A DNA stretch of 64,000 nt from Ampelomyces quisqualis (Eukaryota; Ascomycota; Dothideomycetes; Pleosporales; Phaeosphaeriaceae): NCBI GenBank assembly GCA_018398575.1, contig JAGTXZ010000006.1:1456343-1520342 (forward strand). Direction: 5' to 3'. The notes under the pieces were generated by a model. The model made no database searches, was not told the DNA's origin, and saw only the letters and a program-made list of their open reading frames with translations. Shown piece after piece: positions 1 to 12,105 of the stretch. Every line of letters starts with the position of its first letter. Positions within the stretch are counted from its first letter, which is position 1. A program made the position numbers and the translations under genes.

Positions 1-611
1 TACACACTTCAGGCAACAGCAGTTAGTTCCGATATGTCTCGTAACTATTACCTTATAGGCTTATGATCGGGAGATTCGAAACTTTGCACCGTGGAATAAT
101 GTCATGCCCAGCTGCTGGATAAGGCGGCTGACACTGTGGACCCGCATCATGATGACGCGCGGCTGGCTGCCTTGGCTCTTTCTACACTGACAAAAAGTCT
201 GCAGTCGGCGGAAAGGGAAGAATGCAAACTGCATGAGTGATTACTACCAGGAAGCAAGATAGATAAGTAGATGGTTCGGAGAGGTGCAAGGCTCGACCCC
301 GTTAATTATTATCCGGTACCGGTAACGCCGAACGGCCCGCCAGGGTCCAGACCAAAACATGTGGCATCCAACCAGCCAAGACCAGCGACCAAGCTCGAAC
401 AGCTTCAGCACGTTCCCCTTGCATACTTGTACATTTACAGCGACGTTTGCCTGAATGGATCGACTGTAACTGCACTCCTGTTCTTCTTCCTCCTGTGCCT
501 TGTTCGTGACGCGACGCGACAGCCTCAATGCGACCCTCCACGTCTCCATAACCACCCCCAATCCGATTCGATTTCGATCTCGCCCGATACGAAGACGCAC
601 GCGACACCACG
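1..611. other. Left edge, no gene seen; upstream region of the sugar transporter
   Basis: No open frame here looks like a protein on either strand. The longer open frames at 244-784 are compositionally random and overlap one another. The stretch immediately before 612 is pyrimidine-rich and is the probable promoter and 5' UTR of the transporter gene. Confidence 0.5.
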
Positions 612-2424
612 ATGCCTCCGGTCGCGCAATGGACGGGCACGCCCAAAGTCAAGGGCTCGAGCGAAAGTATCCGCATGGCGCTCCTGACTGCTTCTCTCGT
701 TGGATTACAGTACGCTAACCCCCCCATTGGCCATTCATTCCCCCAGCTCCGCGCCGCCTGACACAAACGGTACTGCAGATTCACGTGGAACGTCGAAATG
801 ACTTACTGCACGCCCTACCTGCTCGAGCTCGGGCTCACCAAGTCCAAAATATCCCTCGTCTGGGTCGCAGGCCCGCTCTCGGGCCTAATCATGCAGCCCA
901 TCGTCGGCGTCATCGCAGACCGCTCGACGTCGCGCTGGGGCCGGCGCCGCCCGTACATGTTTGGCGGCACGGTGCTGGTGTCCATGTTCCTGCTGCTGCT
1001 GGGCTGGACGAAAGAGGTGGTGCGGTACTTTGTGACGGACGAGGCGAGTGCGAAGAGCAAGACGGTTGTGGTTGCCGTGCTGAGTATATATGGGATTGAT
1101 TTTGCCATCAATGCCGTGCAGGGCAGCTGTAGAGGGTTGATCGTGGATACGCTACCGATTTCGAAACAGCAGCAGGGGAGTAGTTGGGCGAGTCGGATGG
1201 TGGCGGTGGGGTCGTTAATCGGGTATGGCGCGGGCGCGATTGATCTGAGAAGTGTATTTGGGCCGATGCTGGGGGACACGCAGTTCAAGCAGTTGACGGG
1301 AGTTGCGGCACTGACGTTGTGTCTTGCGGTGGGCGTGACCAGCTGGGCTGTGACGGAGAGGGTCAGAGTGCTGGATGTTGATGTGGAGGAGAAAATCAGT
1401 CCGATCGAGGTGTTGCAGACGATTGTAAAGACGGCAATAGAACTGCCGAGAGGCATTCAGGCTATTTGCCATGTGCAGTTCTGGGCTTGGATTGGTATGT
1501 TGAAACGGACACTACTTTGGGACATGCATACTAAGTATTTTTCTAGGATGGTTCCCCTTCCTGTTCTACAGTACCACCTGGGTCGGCGAGGTATACCTGC
1601 GATATGATGCGCCAGCAGACGTCAAGGCAGCAGGCGACTTGACTGGAAAGGTCGGCCGCGTAGGCTCAATGGCCCTGATAGGCTTCAGCATCATCACCTT
1701 TGTGATGTCTGTGCTGCTCCCGTTCTTCGTGAGGTCGCCAGCTGATGACAAGGTCTCTGGCTTCACTCCCCGCCCACCCAAGAACATTGCGGGCATCGTG
1801 AGTGCATTGGAGAAACACAAACCGTCATTGCTTACTGCATGGACCATGTCGCACTGTCTCTTCGCCAGTTCCATGATCTTCGCACCGTTTGTGCAGAGCT
1901 TGAGAAGCGCAACCTTGATCATTGCTGTTTGTGGCGTGTAAGTTCCTACCGGTTCCTTCGAGTATGCCGTGCTAATGTGGAGTAGGTCTTGGTCGGTAGC
2001 ATGCTGGGCGCCCTTTGCATTCCTCGGCGTAGAAATCAACCGCATCTCACAATTCAACGGCCACGCAAACTCACACGCCAACCGCTATTCCGGCGAGCAC
2101 GAGGTGCCGCCCACGATCCATCTGAATGGCGGCTTGGAGGCAGCAAGCGAGAAACCCAGCAACCAAGGCGGTGATACCGGAAAGTACCTAGGCATCATGA
2201 ACCTGTACACGACGCTGCCGCAGTTCGTTGGCACGGGCATCTCGTGGGTTGTCTTCTCGGTGCTCGAGCCGGGCAAGAGCCCTGAGCTTTCGGAGGCACC
2301 GCCTGGAGAGCAGCATCCTACAGGCGGGCCGAATGCGATCGCTGTTTGTCTCTTCATTGGGGCGTGTTGTGCTTGTTTTGCGGCGCTGGCGACGAGGAGG
2401 CTGAAGAGGATCCAGAATTCTTGA
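612..2424 (+). CDS. GPH/MFS sucrose-type (alpha-glucoside) proton symporter
   Basis: Four exons: 612-709, 779-1494, 1547-1937 and 1986-2424, with all introns GT-AG, giving 547 aa. The protein resembles the fungal and plant SUT family (S. pombe Sut1 type), which imports sucrose or maltose with protons at the plasma membrane. Splicing at 709/779 restores the conserved N-terminal motif LQFTWNVEMTYCTPYL, and loop 2-3 carries RWGRRRPY, the family signature. About twelve hydrophobic segments are visible, with a hydrophilic central loop after the sixth. The start is the only ATG of exon 1 in frame with the conserved block. The length fits the family (about 550 aa). The family is clear; substrate preference is inferred. 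No sugar hydrolase gene lies beside it. Confidence 0.88.
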
Positions 2425-2438
2425 TCCAATGACAGCTG

Positions 2439-2483
2439 GTGTGGCTGTGCGTGTGGCTGTGCGTGTGGCTGTGCGTGTGGCTG
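2439..2483. repeat. 12-bp tandem repeat, GTGTGGCTGTGC x 3.75
   Basis: Three perfect units (2439-2450, 2451-2462, 2463-2474) and a 9-bp partial unit directly follow the transporter stop codon at 2424. The repeat therefore lies in the probable 3' UTR or terminator region. It is a simple minisatellite with no evident coding role. Confidence 0.9.
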
Positions 2484-2877
2484 GAGGTGGATGCAGAAGT
2501 TTTGCCTCGGAGCCGACTCGGGACCGTAGCCTGGCTCGCTCACTCATCTCAAATCTATGCGGCATCAGGCCGGCAAGGCTGTTCTAGAAGGCAGGTGTGG
2601 CTACGGCGCGTGCAACGTCAACGACACTGGGATGCGATCAGCAAAGCCGTCGAAGGGCCGCATGCGGTGGGTGGACTGGGTCGAGGCATTCAAATAGCAC
2701 GTGTTCTTCACTCTGAGCCAAACAAGCCCGCCGCCGCCGCCGCTGCTAAGCCGCAACGAGTTACCCAGCAACACCCATACAGGTCGCCGAAGCCGAATAT
2801 TCTCTGCAGCGCTCACCCACACCACCATCGCCCTCACCCCGCCGCCACCCGCACAGCGACATCACCGAGCCGCCACG
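2484..2877. promoter_or_regulatory. NAP1 upstream region
   Basis: No gene is seen. The stretch contains a short GCC trinucleotide run near 2730 and a CA/CC-rich tract leading into the NAP1 start codon, as in many highly expressed fungal housekeeping genes. No specific factor site is claimed. Confidence 0.4.
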
Positions 2878-4389
2878 ATGTCTGAGCCAATCCGCAACAA
2901 GAAGATGGACTCCATCACCGCGCCGTAAGTACCTGCTGCCCCGCAACACGCTCTGTGTGAGCCTCATTCGCACACCACACCACCCCCCATGGACGTGCCC
3001 CAGTCTGACCACGGCACGACCAGCACCCCGCAGAACACACCCGCAAATGCTGCGCCCATATCGTCGCACGCCCAGAAGCCCGGCGTCGGCACCATCAAGG
3101 AAGGTGAGTCGCACGATCTTTGTCTGCGGCCGTGCTTGTGCCTTCGCTTGCCCCTCCACCCCCGCGCGATGCGCCGCGGAGCGCCTCACCGCTAACTCAC
3201 TCTTCCCACAGAGGACCTTGAGCGCACCGCCGCCGGCCTCTTCGCTGCCAACCCCGCCCTCGTCGCCATGATGCAGAACAAGCTCGGCTCGCTCGTGGGC
3301 CGGTCAAGTGGCTACATCGAGTCGCTCCCTGCCTCGGTGCGCCGTCGCGTCGCTGGCCTGAAGGGCGTCCAGAAGGACCACTCCAAGCTCGAGGCCGAGT
3401 TCCAGGAAGAGGTTCTGCAGCTTGAGAAGAAGTACTTCGCCAAGTTCACGCCCCTGTACCAGACCCGCGCACAGATCGTCAACGGTGCGACCGAGCCTTC
3501 GGACGAGCAGGTCAAGGTTGGCGAGCAGCTCGACGACGACGACGACGACGAGGACAAGCCCGAGACTGAGCTCAACAAGGACGAGGGCAAGGATGTCAAG
3601 GGCATTCCCGAGTTCTGGCTCAGCGCCATGAAGAACCAGATCTCGCTTGCAGAGATGATCACGGACCGGGACGAGGCTGCGCTGAAGTCTCTGACTGACG
3701 TTCGTATGGAGTACCTCGACCGCCCTGGCTTCCGTCTGATCTTTGAGTTTGGCGAGAACGACTTCTTCACCAACAAGACCATCACCAAGACCTACTTCTA
3801 CCAAGAGGAGAACGGCTACGGTGGCGACTTCATCTATGACCACGCCGAGGGCGACAAGATCGACTGGAAGACCGGAAAGGACCTCACCGTCCGCATCGAG
3901 AGCAAGAAGCAGAGGAACAAGAGTGAGCACCTGTGAATGCCTCAATCGCAGTGGTCGCTAACAGTGTACAGACACCAAGCAGACACGCGTTGTCAAGAAG
4001 ACCGTCCCCACAGAGTCGTTCTTCAACTTCTTCGACCCACCCAAGCCCCCACAGGACGAGGAGGACGACGCCTCGTCGGACATTGAGGAGCGCCTCGAGC
4101 TCGACTACCAGCTTGGCGAGGACATCAAGGAGAAGCTCATTCCTCGTGCCATCGACTGGTTCACTGGCGAGGCCCTACAGTATGAGAATATTGAGGACTT
4201 CGACGAGGGCGAGTTCGAAGACGAGGATGACGAAGATGAGGACGAGCTCAGCGACGACCGTGACGAGGATGAGGAGTCAGATGACGAGGTACGTGCTTTT
4301 ACGTCTTTGCGTCTTTCCGCAGGCTAATTGTATTTCAGAACGATGGCACAAAACCCAAGCAGGAGGCTGCTGAGTGCAAGCAGAGCTAA
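2878..4389 (+). CDS. nap1: Nucleosome assembly protein NAP1 (histone H2A-H2B chaperone)
   Basis: Five exons: 2878-2924, 3024-3103, 3212-3922, 3972-4288 and 4339-4389, giving 401 aa. NAP1 carries H2A-H2B between cytoplasm and nucleus and helps assemble nucleosomes. The conserved core starts with [15 protein letters not shown] and has the long dimerisation helix, with [17 protein letters not shown] and [14 protein letters not shown] before the earmuff domain. The [11 protein letters not shown] strand and FFNFFDPP motif are typical. An internal Asp run follows residue 100, and the C-terminus is a long acidic tail ([11 protein letters not shown]). The intron 1 acceptor at 3023 was chosen because the nearer CAG at 3003 breaks frame. 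Length and motifs fit the family. Confidence 0.95.
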
Positions 4390-5251
4390 ATTGTTTCCAC
4401 GGATACGGTTTCCTTGCCTTGAGGATGTTGGGCACGTTCTTCCGATCTAGACACGGGCATCAGAACGCATTTCGGTGGCTACACCCTGCGCCAGCCCTCG
4501 AAACTGGCTTTTCCGTTCTCCATACCCCGTCTGTCCCCTTTGCATGTTCCATATGTGCGTAATTCTGCATCGAAGGAAGTGGGACATGGGCCTTGCGCGA
4601 TCATGACTAGATTACATTGGTGGGTAGCTATCGCTACAGAAAGACTACTTACTTTACTTTCGTGTCGTCCTTTCCGTCTTCGTCCCCCTCAGGTCGGATA
4701 CGGACCGCAGATGTTCGATGTCATCACACAATCACTAGCATGTTTGGCGTCATCTTGGCGGAGTTTTTGAATTTCGTATAGTGTCTGCAATCGAATAGTC
4801 AAGATAGTAGTAGTACAGCTCCTTACGCGGCAACAGTTTTCGAGGTATTTCCAATCACCGAACCTGACTCCACGTTCTTACGAGTCGTGACTCTGTTGAC
4901 GACCTTCAGACAACAACATCGTTGAAACAATGGGTTACTCTCGTCTGCGAAGCCTTTCACTCTGCATTCGATGCTTCATGCACAGCACGGTCAATATCCT
5001 TTGTGCAATCGTGACCGTCGCAACCAGGGCCCTAGCGCGGGGTAGCGGGGTCCACCGTCCAGTCGGCAAAACCTCAGTCCCTGGTAAATTTCCAGAAAAT
5101 GCGACCACTTTTGGGTGGCAGCGCAAAAGCATACAGCAGCAATTGAGACGTGCTTTCCCTACAGAGACTGGCAATCCAATCTCTCATCCATCCAAAGCCT
5201 CTACCGACGCCCATCCCCCTTTGCGACAACATCCCGACCGACCCAGCCATC
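4390..5251. other. Intergenic region between NAP1 and FAP7
   Basis: NAP1 3' UTR and FAP7 promoter. The open frames at 4374-4770 and 4930-5174 show no family resemblance and have random composition. Nothing else is recognised. Confidence 0.5.
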
Positions 5252-5855
5252 ATGGCGCGCAAGAACCCAAACATTGTAATCACAGGCACACCCGGCGTGG
5301 GCAAGACAACACACGCAGAACAACTCGCACAAGCCACGGGCTTCACCCACATCTCCGTCAACCAGATCGTCAAAGACGAAGGGTTCCACGAAGGCAAGGA
5401 CGAAGAGACGGGAAGTTGGATCGTCGATGAAGACAAAGTCCGTCTTGACACCCAGACACAATTGCAGCTTCCGCTTTGGCTAACATTCCCCACAGCTCCT
5501 GGATCACCTCGAATCCCTCCCCCTGCACTCCACCGGCGGCTACATTCTCGACTGGCACGCGTGCGACTTGTTTCCCGAGCGGTGGATCGACCTCGTGCTC
5601 GTGTTGCGCTGCGATTCTACACTGCTGTACGATCGGCTGGCGGCGAGGGGCTACAAGGGCAAGAAGTTGGAGGAGAATATCGATAGCGAGATTATGCAGG
5701 TGTTGCTGGAGGAGGCGCGGGAGAGTTACAGAGAGGAGATTGTGGTGGAGTTGAGGAGTGAGAGTAATGAGGATGTGGAGGGGAATATGGAGAGGGTGGA
5801 GAGTTGGGTCGAGGGGTGGAGGAGGGACAATGCTGGCGAGGATGGGGGGGATTGA
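5252..5855 (+). CDS. fap7: FAP7/AK6 nuclear adenylate kinase, 18S rRNA maturation ATPase
   Basis: Two exons, 5252-5437 and 5496-5855, giving 181 aa, the usual size. FAP7 binds ribosomal protein uS11 and helps 20S-to-18S pre-rRNA processing in the pre-40S particle; it also has adenylate kinase activity. The P-loop GTPGVGKTT is at residues 10-18, the NMP-binding region contains VNQIVKDEGF, and the family signature DWHACDLFPERW follows the splice. The LID and arginine-rich RLAARGYKGKK region is present. The intron starts with the weak donor GTCCGT, but it is the junction that gives WIVDEDK-LLDHLE, the conserved reading. The C-terminus is acidic. Confidence 0.93.
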
Positions 5856-5985
5856 ACAACTGCGGACGCTGGTGTTATGAGGCAGTGGATATGTAGACGT
5901 CTTGCTTTTTGGACATGGTGAGTGCCGCCATTGTTCGTATTTTCATGATACCCGCACGAAGAGAGAATTCGATAGAAGGAGAGTT

Positions 5986-6833
5986 TCAAGCATCGACTTG
6001 ACTCGCCAACCACTCTTTCAACTTTTCGAGTGCTTTACCCCGATGACTTATCTTGTTCTTCTCACTCTTGTCCATTTCCGCATACGTCTGGCCTTCATAC
6101 TCGAAACATGAATCCCAGCCTTTCACACTATTAGCATGCAACTTCCTTAAATACCACCGGCACGATCGAGGGAGAAGAAGGAAAACACCCTTGACTCACC
6201 AAAAACAGTACTCCCCCGACTCTCAACCAACTTCCCATCCGTCCGTCCCTGGAATAACACAGGCTCGCTCCCCGGCCCAGCGCAGTACGCGAATGTACAT
6301 ACCGCCTGAGCAGATTTGTCGTCGAAGCCAGCGAGGAGTTTGTGCATATTCGCAGCGCCGAGGGAGAGCATGAACCATTTACTTTTTTTTGGCCTCAAGT
6401 TAGTCCCGAGTCTCGAAACGGTTTCGTGAGAGACGTGGGCCCTACGTGGGTCGAGGTCCATTGCAGATTGGGGACGTACATATAAGGACCGGGTAAATCG
6501 TTCATGGCTTTGAAGCAGAGACATGTGTCTTCGACGAGGACGGGGCCTTTGATCTATCCATCGTGGTTGCAGGTATTAGCTCTCGTATCAAAGTACATCA
6601 GTTTCAGGGTTGGTCAAGTTGGGATAGCGAGGAGAGACGGGGGGACGTACGGCTTCAGCGGCTCGTCGAGCTTTGTCGGTGGTTACTTCTTCGACTGTGC
6701 CTTGGATTTCGACCAGGTCGATGTTTTGGTTGCGGAGTTCGATGACGCCGTCGAGAATGGCTTGGACTTCGGCGAGTTTGTTCTTGTTGCCCGTGATGAA
6801 GTTGAGGTGTTTGGGTACAGGTGGGGAAGTCAT
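5986..6833 (-). CDS. ham1: Inosine triphosphate pyrophosphatase (HAM1/ITPA family)
   Basis: Four exons on the minus strand: 6833-6651, 6553-6480, 6381-6200 and 6119-5986, giving 190 aa. The enzyme hydrolyses ITP, dITP and XTP to monophosphates and removes deaminated purines from the nucleotide pool. The N-terminal [11 protein letters not shown] substrate-binding motif, [21 protein letters not shown] and the C-terminal [10 protein letters not shown] are all family signatures. They appear only when the three introns are removed in the phases given, which supports the model. The stop lies 131 bp beyond the FAP7 stop, so the two genes converge tail to tail. Length is normal for the family. Confidence 0.94.
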
Positions 6834-7486
6834 GGTGATGGTGGACTGATATCCAGGCGTTGAGTTGCAACCTAGTATCTTGATTACTGTTTCGATGTCT
6901 TGTTGCTAATGCAATCTTGCAGAGCAAGAATTACTGATATATCGTCTCGATGCAGAATCAAGATAGTGTTCCGCGATCTTGATAATCTGCGGTTCGTGCA
7001 GGCAGGACGAGTGTGACTCTTTGCGCGAAACTGTGTAATGCCGTAGGATTACAACACTGGCTTGACACACCATAACAACGTCGATGACAGGGCGGAGGGC
7101 AACAGTCACACGGCAGTAGGCCAGCCTACGAAATTCACCGCATGGCTGGATGCGGGAAGGCGCGGTGCTATTTCGAGCTAAGCGAGAAGTCTAAGCTACA
7201 TCTAGCTGCTAGCGCCCTTTGAGGCTGAGCGAACTCACCGTAGCTGACATTGGCTTCCATCTTCTACAAACACGTTTCCAACGCGGTACGTTGCCGTCAA
7301 TCTCTAGCGTGCCGTACATTGCGAAGTTACATTACAGTCCCATGGCTTGAAGGCTTGCACCCGTCTCAGTTTCCTGCGGCTCATTCCTTCCTGACAGATC
7401 CTGCGCTGTCGTCACGCAACCGAGGACACTCCTTGATTCCTGTTCCAAACCACGATTGTGGAGCGGAGAACACTCAAGAAAAAATC
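6834..7486. other. Intergenic, divergent promoter of ITPase and P450-like gene
   Basis: The reading frame of the downstream gene stays open to 7250 with an earlier ATG there. The extra 79 residues look unstructured, so they are more likely 5' UTR. No other feature is seen. Confidence 0.45.
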
Positions 7487-9512
7487 ATGGCACCCCTCCG
7501 GACTTTATTTCTTGGTGTGTACGCCTCAAATGCCGCTATAAGATTGATGTTCCTCCCTATCTGTTACGTCTTGCTGCTCACTCCCTTCTTGACTCTTGCT
7601 GCTTACTATCTTGGATTCGGACGAACCTTGAGCGCATACGTACCTGAGGACTTCTCCTGGACCGATCTCCTTCCTCAAGTTGTACTATCCACAGTCTTCT
7701 TGCTGCTACCAACAAGACTACTATCGGCTTCAGGAGTTGCGAGTAAAACTAAAGATGGAGGAAAGAGGCTGGTACAATCGTTGCCATATTGGATACCGGG
7801 CTTTCGACACTTCTGGAGCATCATCTCTGGTGGTGAAAGATGGCTCAATGGCGTTCGGTAAGACACTAATCTCTATGTCCATGTTGTTAAATTAACTTTT
7901 GACTAGCGGGTCTGCAATTGATAGCATTGTTGCATACAACGCGTTTGGGGCGAAGCATAACATCATCTTGAATGATACTCTGGCAGAAGGGTCTTTCCTG
8001 TCTCAACTGTCGCAGAAGCAGGTGGATCTGCAAGTACCCAGGACCATTCAATGGACCATTCTACGCAATGCTTTCGGCATTCCTAGCACGGTCGAAGCGC
8101 AGTATTTCGACAAAGAGTCTGAGATCGACAATACCATCACGACAAACATTTACAAACAGATTCAGACTTTCCTATCTTCTACATTGCACATATTGTCCGA
8201 ATCGCTACCTGACTTTGTCACGTTCAACTCCTCGATCGTGGACCAAATGCAATGGGAGCGTGTTGCTGATGTTGAACTCACCGATGGGACATCCGAGACT
8301 GAATGCAGCCTCTTTACATTGATCAATGAATTTTGCTGCAATGCGATTCTGCCACCCATAGTTGGTGCCCAATTCACCGAAGCATATCAATTGCTCGCTA
8401 CAGATCTAGCCAATTTCAACACGCGCTACTGGGCAATGGCGCTCGGCTTACCAAGATTGGCACCTCTCCAAGGACTTCCAGGGGCTGCTTTGTCTCAGAA
8501 GCGACTGCTGCAGAACTTGAGAAGAATGTTTGGTGAACTCAGCAGCCCACCCGTCAAGCGTGTTCCCGACGATGATGAGAGTGTAAGCGGGGAGGAGACT
8601 GACGCGGATGTGCTTACACCCGTCACCAAGCTCAATGACCTTTTCAAGAAGCACGACCTGCCTTTGAACGCCCGGGCATCCATAACGCTCCAGGTTCTCC
8701 ACGAGATTATCGCGGAAGTCGTTCCGCTCGTATTCTGGAGCCTGCTACACATCCACGCATTAGGAAGTGAAGTCGAGCAAGATACACCTATTGAGAAGAT
8801 TCGACAGGAGACCAAAGTATGGGCACAAGCTGTACAACCACCATCGATACACCCGTTATTCCCCTCACCCCCAGCCATCGTGTTCGAAAATGTCCTCGAA
8901 AAGATCAGCAGTAACACAAATGCCCTTCTGAGCTCCTGTATCAACGAAACCCGCCGCCTCTACACCTGCTCCACAACAACGTACAAACTCAAATCTCCCA
9001 TTACACTCACCGACCCCAGCATCCCCAACGAGAAATGGGAGCTCGAAGCAAACACCTACATCGACATGGGCCTCTCGCAATCCCTACTCAACTCCTCCGC
9101 ATCAGTCCACCCAGACCCAAAAGTCTACAAACCAGATCGCTTCACCTCTCTCCCTTGTCCAGTTACTCTCAACACCGCTTCTGGACCTTATATCCAAGCT
9201 CTGACAGCCACCATCCTAACCGGCATTATTCAGCTGTGGGACTTGACGCCCGCGCCAAAGAAGAGCTTTTTTGACCACATGCAGGAAGCGCGCGCGGAAG
9301 CGCAGATTGGTGCCGCGGCGCTGACGGGAGAGCAGAAGGCTGCGCGGAGTAGTCAGCCGAAAGACAACACTGGCAAGGATGGCAGGGCGAAGTGGGTTAT
9401 TCCCAGGGCGATGGATGGGGCGAGTGTGAAGGTGCCGAGGGGGGATGTGAGGGTCAGGATTAGGAGGAGGGAGGGATTGCCGGCTGGGAGGGGGGATGTG
9501 AGGAGGTTTTGA
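7487..9512 (+). CDS. Cytochrome P450-like protein lacking the heme-cysteine motif
   Basis: Two exons, 7487-7857 and 7907-9512, giving 658 aa. The N-terminus has two hydrophobic segments (about residues 5-60), suggesting ER anchoring. The overall plan is that of a microsomal P450: a proline-rich PYWIPGFRHF segment, an ExxR-like ETRR motif in the presumed K helix (nt 8946-8957), and YKPDRF in the meander. The usual FxxGxxxCxG loop before the L helix is absent. In its place is PCPVTLNTASGPYIQ, and the only cysteine nearby sits too early. The C-terminal 100 residues are charged and contain PRGDVRVRIRR, like the last beta strand of fungal P450s. A monooxygenase activity is therefore doubtful. An alternative start at 7250 exists. 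Confidence 0.72.
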
Positions 9513-10030
9513 TTACGTTGGATTGTAGGTAGCAGGGCGAGGGGGTGGCGTGATACGTGGCTTGAATGCGAGACTATCTGGTTCGACAAAGCATTTAGAT
9601 GAGAACAAACCAGAGACTTTAGCCTCGACTGTAAAGTTAGCTTGAATAGATACACATTGCCAGCTTTGGAACGATGCGTTGGACATGGCGACCCAAGTAT
9701 GCTGGTAACAATTTGAGTTGTGGAAACGACGAGAGAAGTGTGCGTCATCGTGAAGCATTCCCTCGCGTCAAGTTATGTTGGCACAAGCGGCACCCTGCAA
9801 AATGAGCACGATGCATGTGTCTTTTCAATGTCATTTCGTGATTGTACTTTTCCCGCGCCGCAGCATGAACACCAGTCGAAGGGTGTACCCATGCACGCCA
9901 TCACTGTCGCGGGATCGCATCAAGGGCTGTTCATCCTTTCATTGTAAACATAACACCTTTTGGTATGCCCATATCATGCCGTAGAAGATTGAAAGACCCA
10001 GAAACCCCATGCCTAGTCAACCATGCTCGT
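9513..10030. other. Intergenic, between convergent P450-like and RPS1 genes
   Basis: Convergent 3' UTRs. The open frames at 9513-9984 are shadows without protein features. Nothing else is recognised. Confidence 0.45.
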
Positions 10031-10989
10031 TTAAACCTCTTGGAGAACGGTTTCCTTGAACTCGCGCTCAACCTGGGACTTGTCAGCATATGCCTGATGC
10101 ACAGGTGATGGTGGAGTCTTTACCTTCTGGCCAGAGTCGTCCTGGCTTGACTCGCCATGGAGTCCGAGGAGAGCACCAAGGTCGAATTTGGGTGCCTTGA
10201 GGAGCTTGACCTTTCGTACGTGGACCTGTTCCTTGTTAATTTGTGCCCCCACTACAATTCAATTGCGTGCACATACGTTCTGGAGAGGGTAGATGCCCTG
10301 GGTGGACTTCTCGATCTCGCGGCCGATAACCTCAGGGATCAGCTTCTGGGTGAGCTGGGCAAGGGTGCACGAGCTGGCGTCGCGGGTCATGATCTCAACC
10401 ATCTTCTTGCGGATGGCCCTGATCTGCGACGAGGCAGCGTATGTGGTCTTCTTGATCTGGTTTGGTCGTCGCTTGGTGAAACCAATGGCGAAGAGGCGGA
10501 GGAGATAGTCGTCGGTGGTCTTGACAACGACGTTGGCCTCGATCAGGGTCTGCCACTTGCGCACGAGGGAGCGGAGCTTGTCGGAGGTGAAGTCGAGGCC
10601 GTGGAAGTTGGTCAGGCAGTTCTTGCCCTGGACCTCGTCGACTCGGAGCTTGACCTTGCGGAACGCGTGGTCCTCATCCTTCTGCAGGTCGGCGAGCGAG
10701 ACCTCGAATATCCGGCCCTTGAGGGCGTCGTTCGCGTTCTTCAGACCGGTGGTGCGGTTGACGAGGGTCTTGCCGACACTGCGAGCGGCCGGAGTCAGCA
10801 TTGATGCCATTGAAGCGCCCTGTTGCTGCTGCTGCGGCGGCGGCGGCGGCGGCGGGGAGTCTCTTACTCTCGGATGGCGAAAGTTCCTGGCGCCTTGACG
10901 TTGTACCAGTCCTTCTTAGCGAAGGTGTCGGTCTTCTTCTTGAGACCCTTCTTTCCCTTTGAAAGACGCTTGTTCTTGCCGACAGCCAT
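10031..10989 (-). CDS. rps1: 40S ribosomal protein S1 (eS1, formerly S3a)
   Basis: Four exons on the minus strand: 10989-10868, 10778-10277, 10225-10124 and 10072-10031, giving 255 aa, the same length as yeast Rps1. It is a structural protein of the small subunit near the mRNA exit site. The N-terminus [15 protein letters not shown], the [15 protein letters not shown] block after intron 1, [19 protein letters not shown] and the [14 protein letters not shown] block after intron 2 are diagnostic. The last intron (10073-10123) is a multiple of three without a stop, so a reader could miss it; removal gives the family C-terminus [13 protein letters not shown]. Introns near the 5' end are typical of fungal ribosomal protein genes. 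Confidence 0.96.
10821..10857. repeat. GCC/GCA trinucleotide run inside RPS1 intron 1
   Basis: A run of CTG then CGG units on the plus strand (CAG/CCG on the gene strand) lies within the first intron of the ribosomal protein gene. It is a simple-sequence microsatellite and is probably length-variable. Confidence 0.85.
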
Positions 10990-12105
10990 GTTTGCGACTC
11001 TGGTGTGTTGGGCGTCGAGGTGGTGTGGTCGTCGATGATATTCAAAGGTCCGCGAATTCTGTCGGTGTTCGTTCTCGCTTGCGCTAGCTTCGTGCGCGCT
11101 AGCAATTATGCCAAGCCGTCACGTGCGCTGAAGATGGAACACCACATGCCACGACGCCTAAGACACACACCCAGCGCTGGTCGGGTGCTTGCAAGATCGT
11201 TGCTGCCGTGCACTGGGGTCTCGTGCCCGCACCGCCTGTGGCCTTCGTCCTCCAGAGACAGTCATGAAGCCGTGCACGCCTTCACTCGCCTGGCAGCTCT
11301 CGCCTATCGTCTAAGAGCAGGGCGCACGATCAACTTGAGGGATGTTCTCTGGATGCTGTCACATGCTTGTGTGGAGAAGTCAGTTTCTGGAGAAATTTCC
11401 ATGCATGTCGTCCTGGGATGGCAGGAATGATATCGGTGCGTGCCATCCCCACTCGAAGACTCGACAGCATCTCCAGCCACCACACAACAAAAGACCGCAT
11501 CACGAACAACACATGATAGCCTTCGCTCAGAGGGCCGCGAAAGTCGCGCTAGATCGTTTCCAATTGGCATTGTGGCAAATTCGCTATCTATCTACAAGAC
11601 GCTTCAGTCCTCAACCATCCCACAACTAGCACCACCAGAATACAAGGCACAGCAACGACTGCGGAGCCCTTTCTGCCATCCGAGCTCCCCTCAGCCAGCC
11701 CCATTGCATCCAGATATGCGGCAGCGTCGAAGGCTACCAGCCGCGGTTGAGTGGCCGTGCGCTAATCAAGGGGACATTGCCCCCACACATGTCTGCTGCT
11801 CCCGCTTCATCGCCCCAACGCCCACTAATCTTGACATACCCTCACGAGTCAATAGTCGCTTTGCCTCCGCGGTGTTTCCATTTGGATATGGCGCAGTTCG
11901 CGTCTGTGCCGTAGGATGTCGTATGTAAGCCGTGGCTCGACTTGTCGGCATCGTCGGCTGGGTTGTGCTGCTCATCCATGTGTTGCCCTGCTCGATTGCC
12001 CTTTCTCACACGAGCAAGTGCGATCCGTGAGTGGATGGTGGTGGGATCGTAGTCTTCCAATGACTGGTAATGAGCTCATTGAGCCATTCACGCAAGCACT
12101 ACCGC
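10990..12105. other. Intergenic, RPS1 promoter side
   Basis: More than 1.1 kb without a convincing gene. The frames at 11005-11975 on both strands have random composition and no domain. The first 150 bp before the RPS1 start should hold its promoter. Confidence 0.45.

Noticed and set aside
244..784. Overlapping open frames on both strands before the transporter
   Set aside because: No family resemblance; they contradict each other and overlap the transporter's own first exon.
3304..3945. Long minus-strand frames opposite NAP1
   Set aside because: Shadows of the GC-rich NAP1 coding strand; leucine/valine-rich composition comes from reverse-reading acidic codons.
10157..10804. Plus-strand frame of 215 codons opposite RPS1
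   Set aside because: Antisense of the conserved ribosomal protein exons; no protein features.
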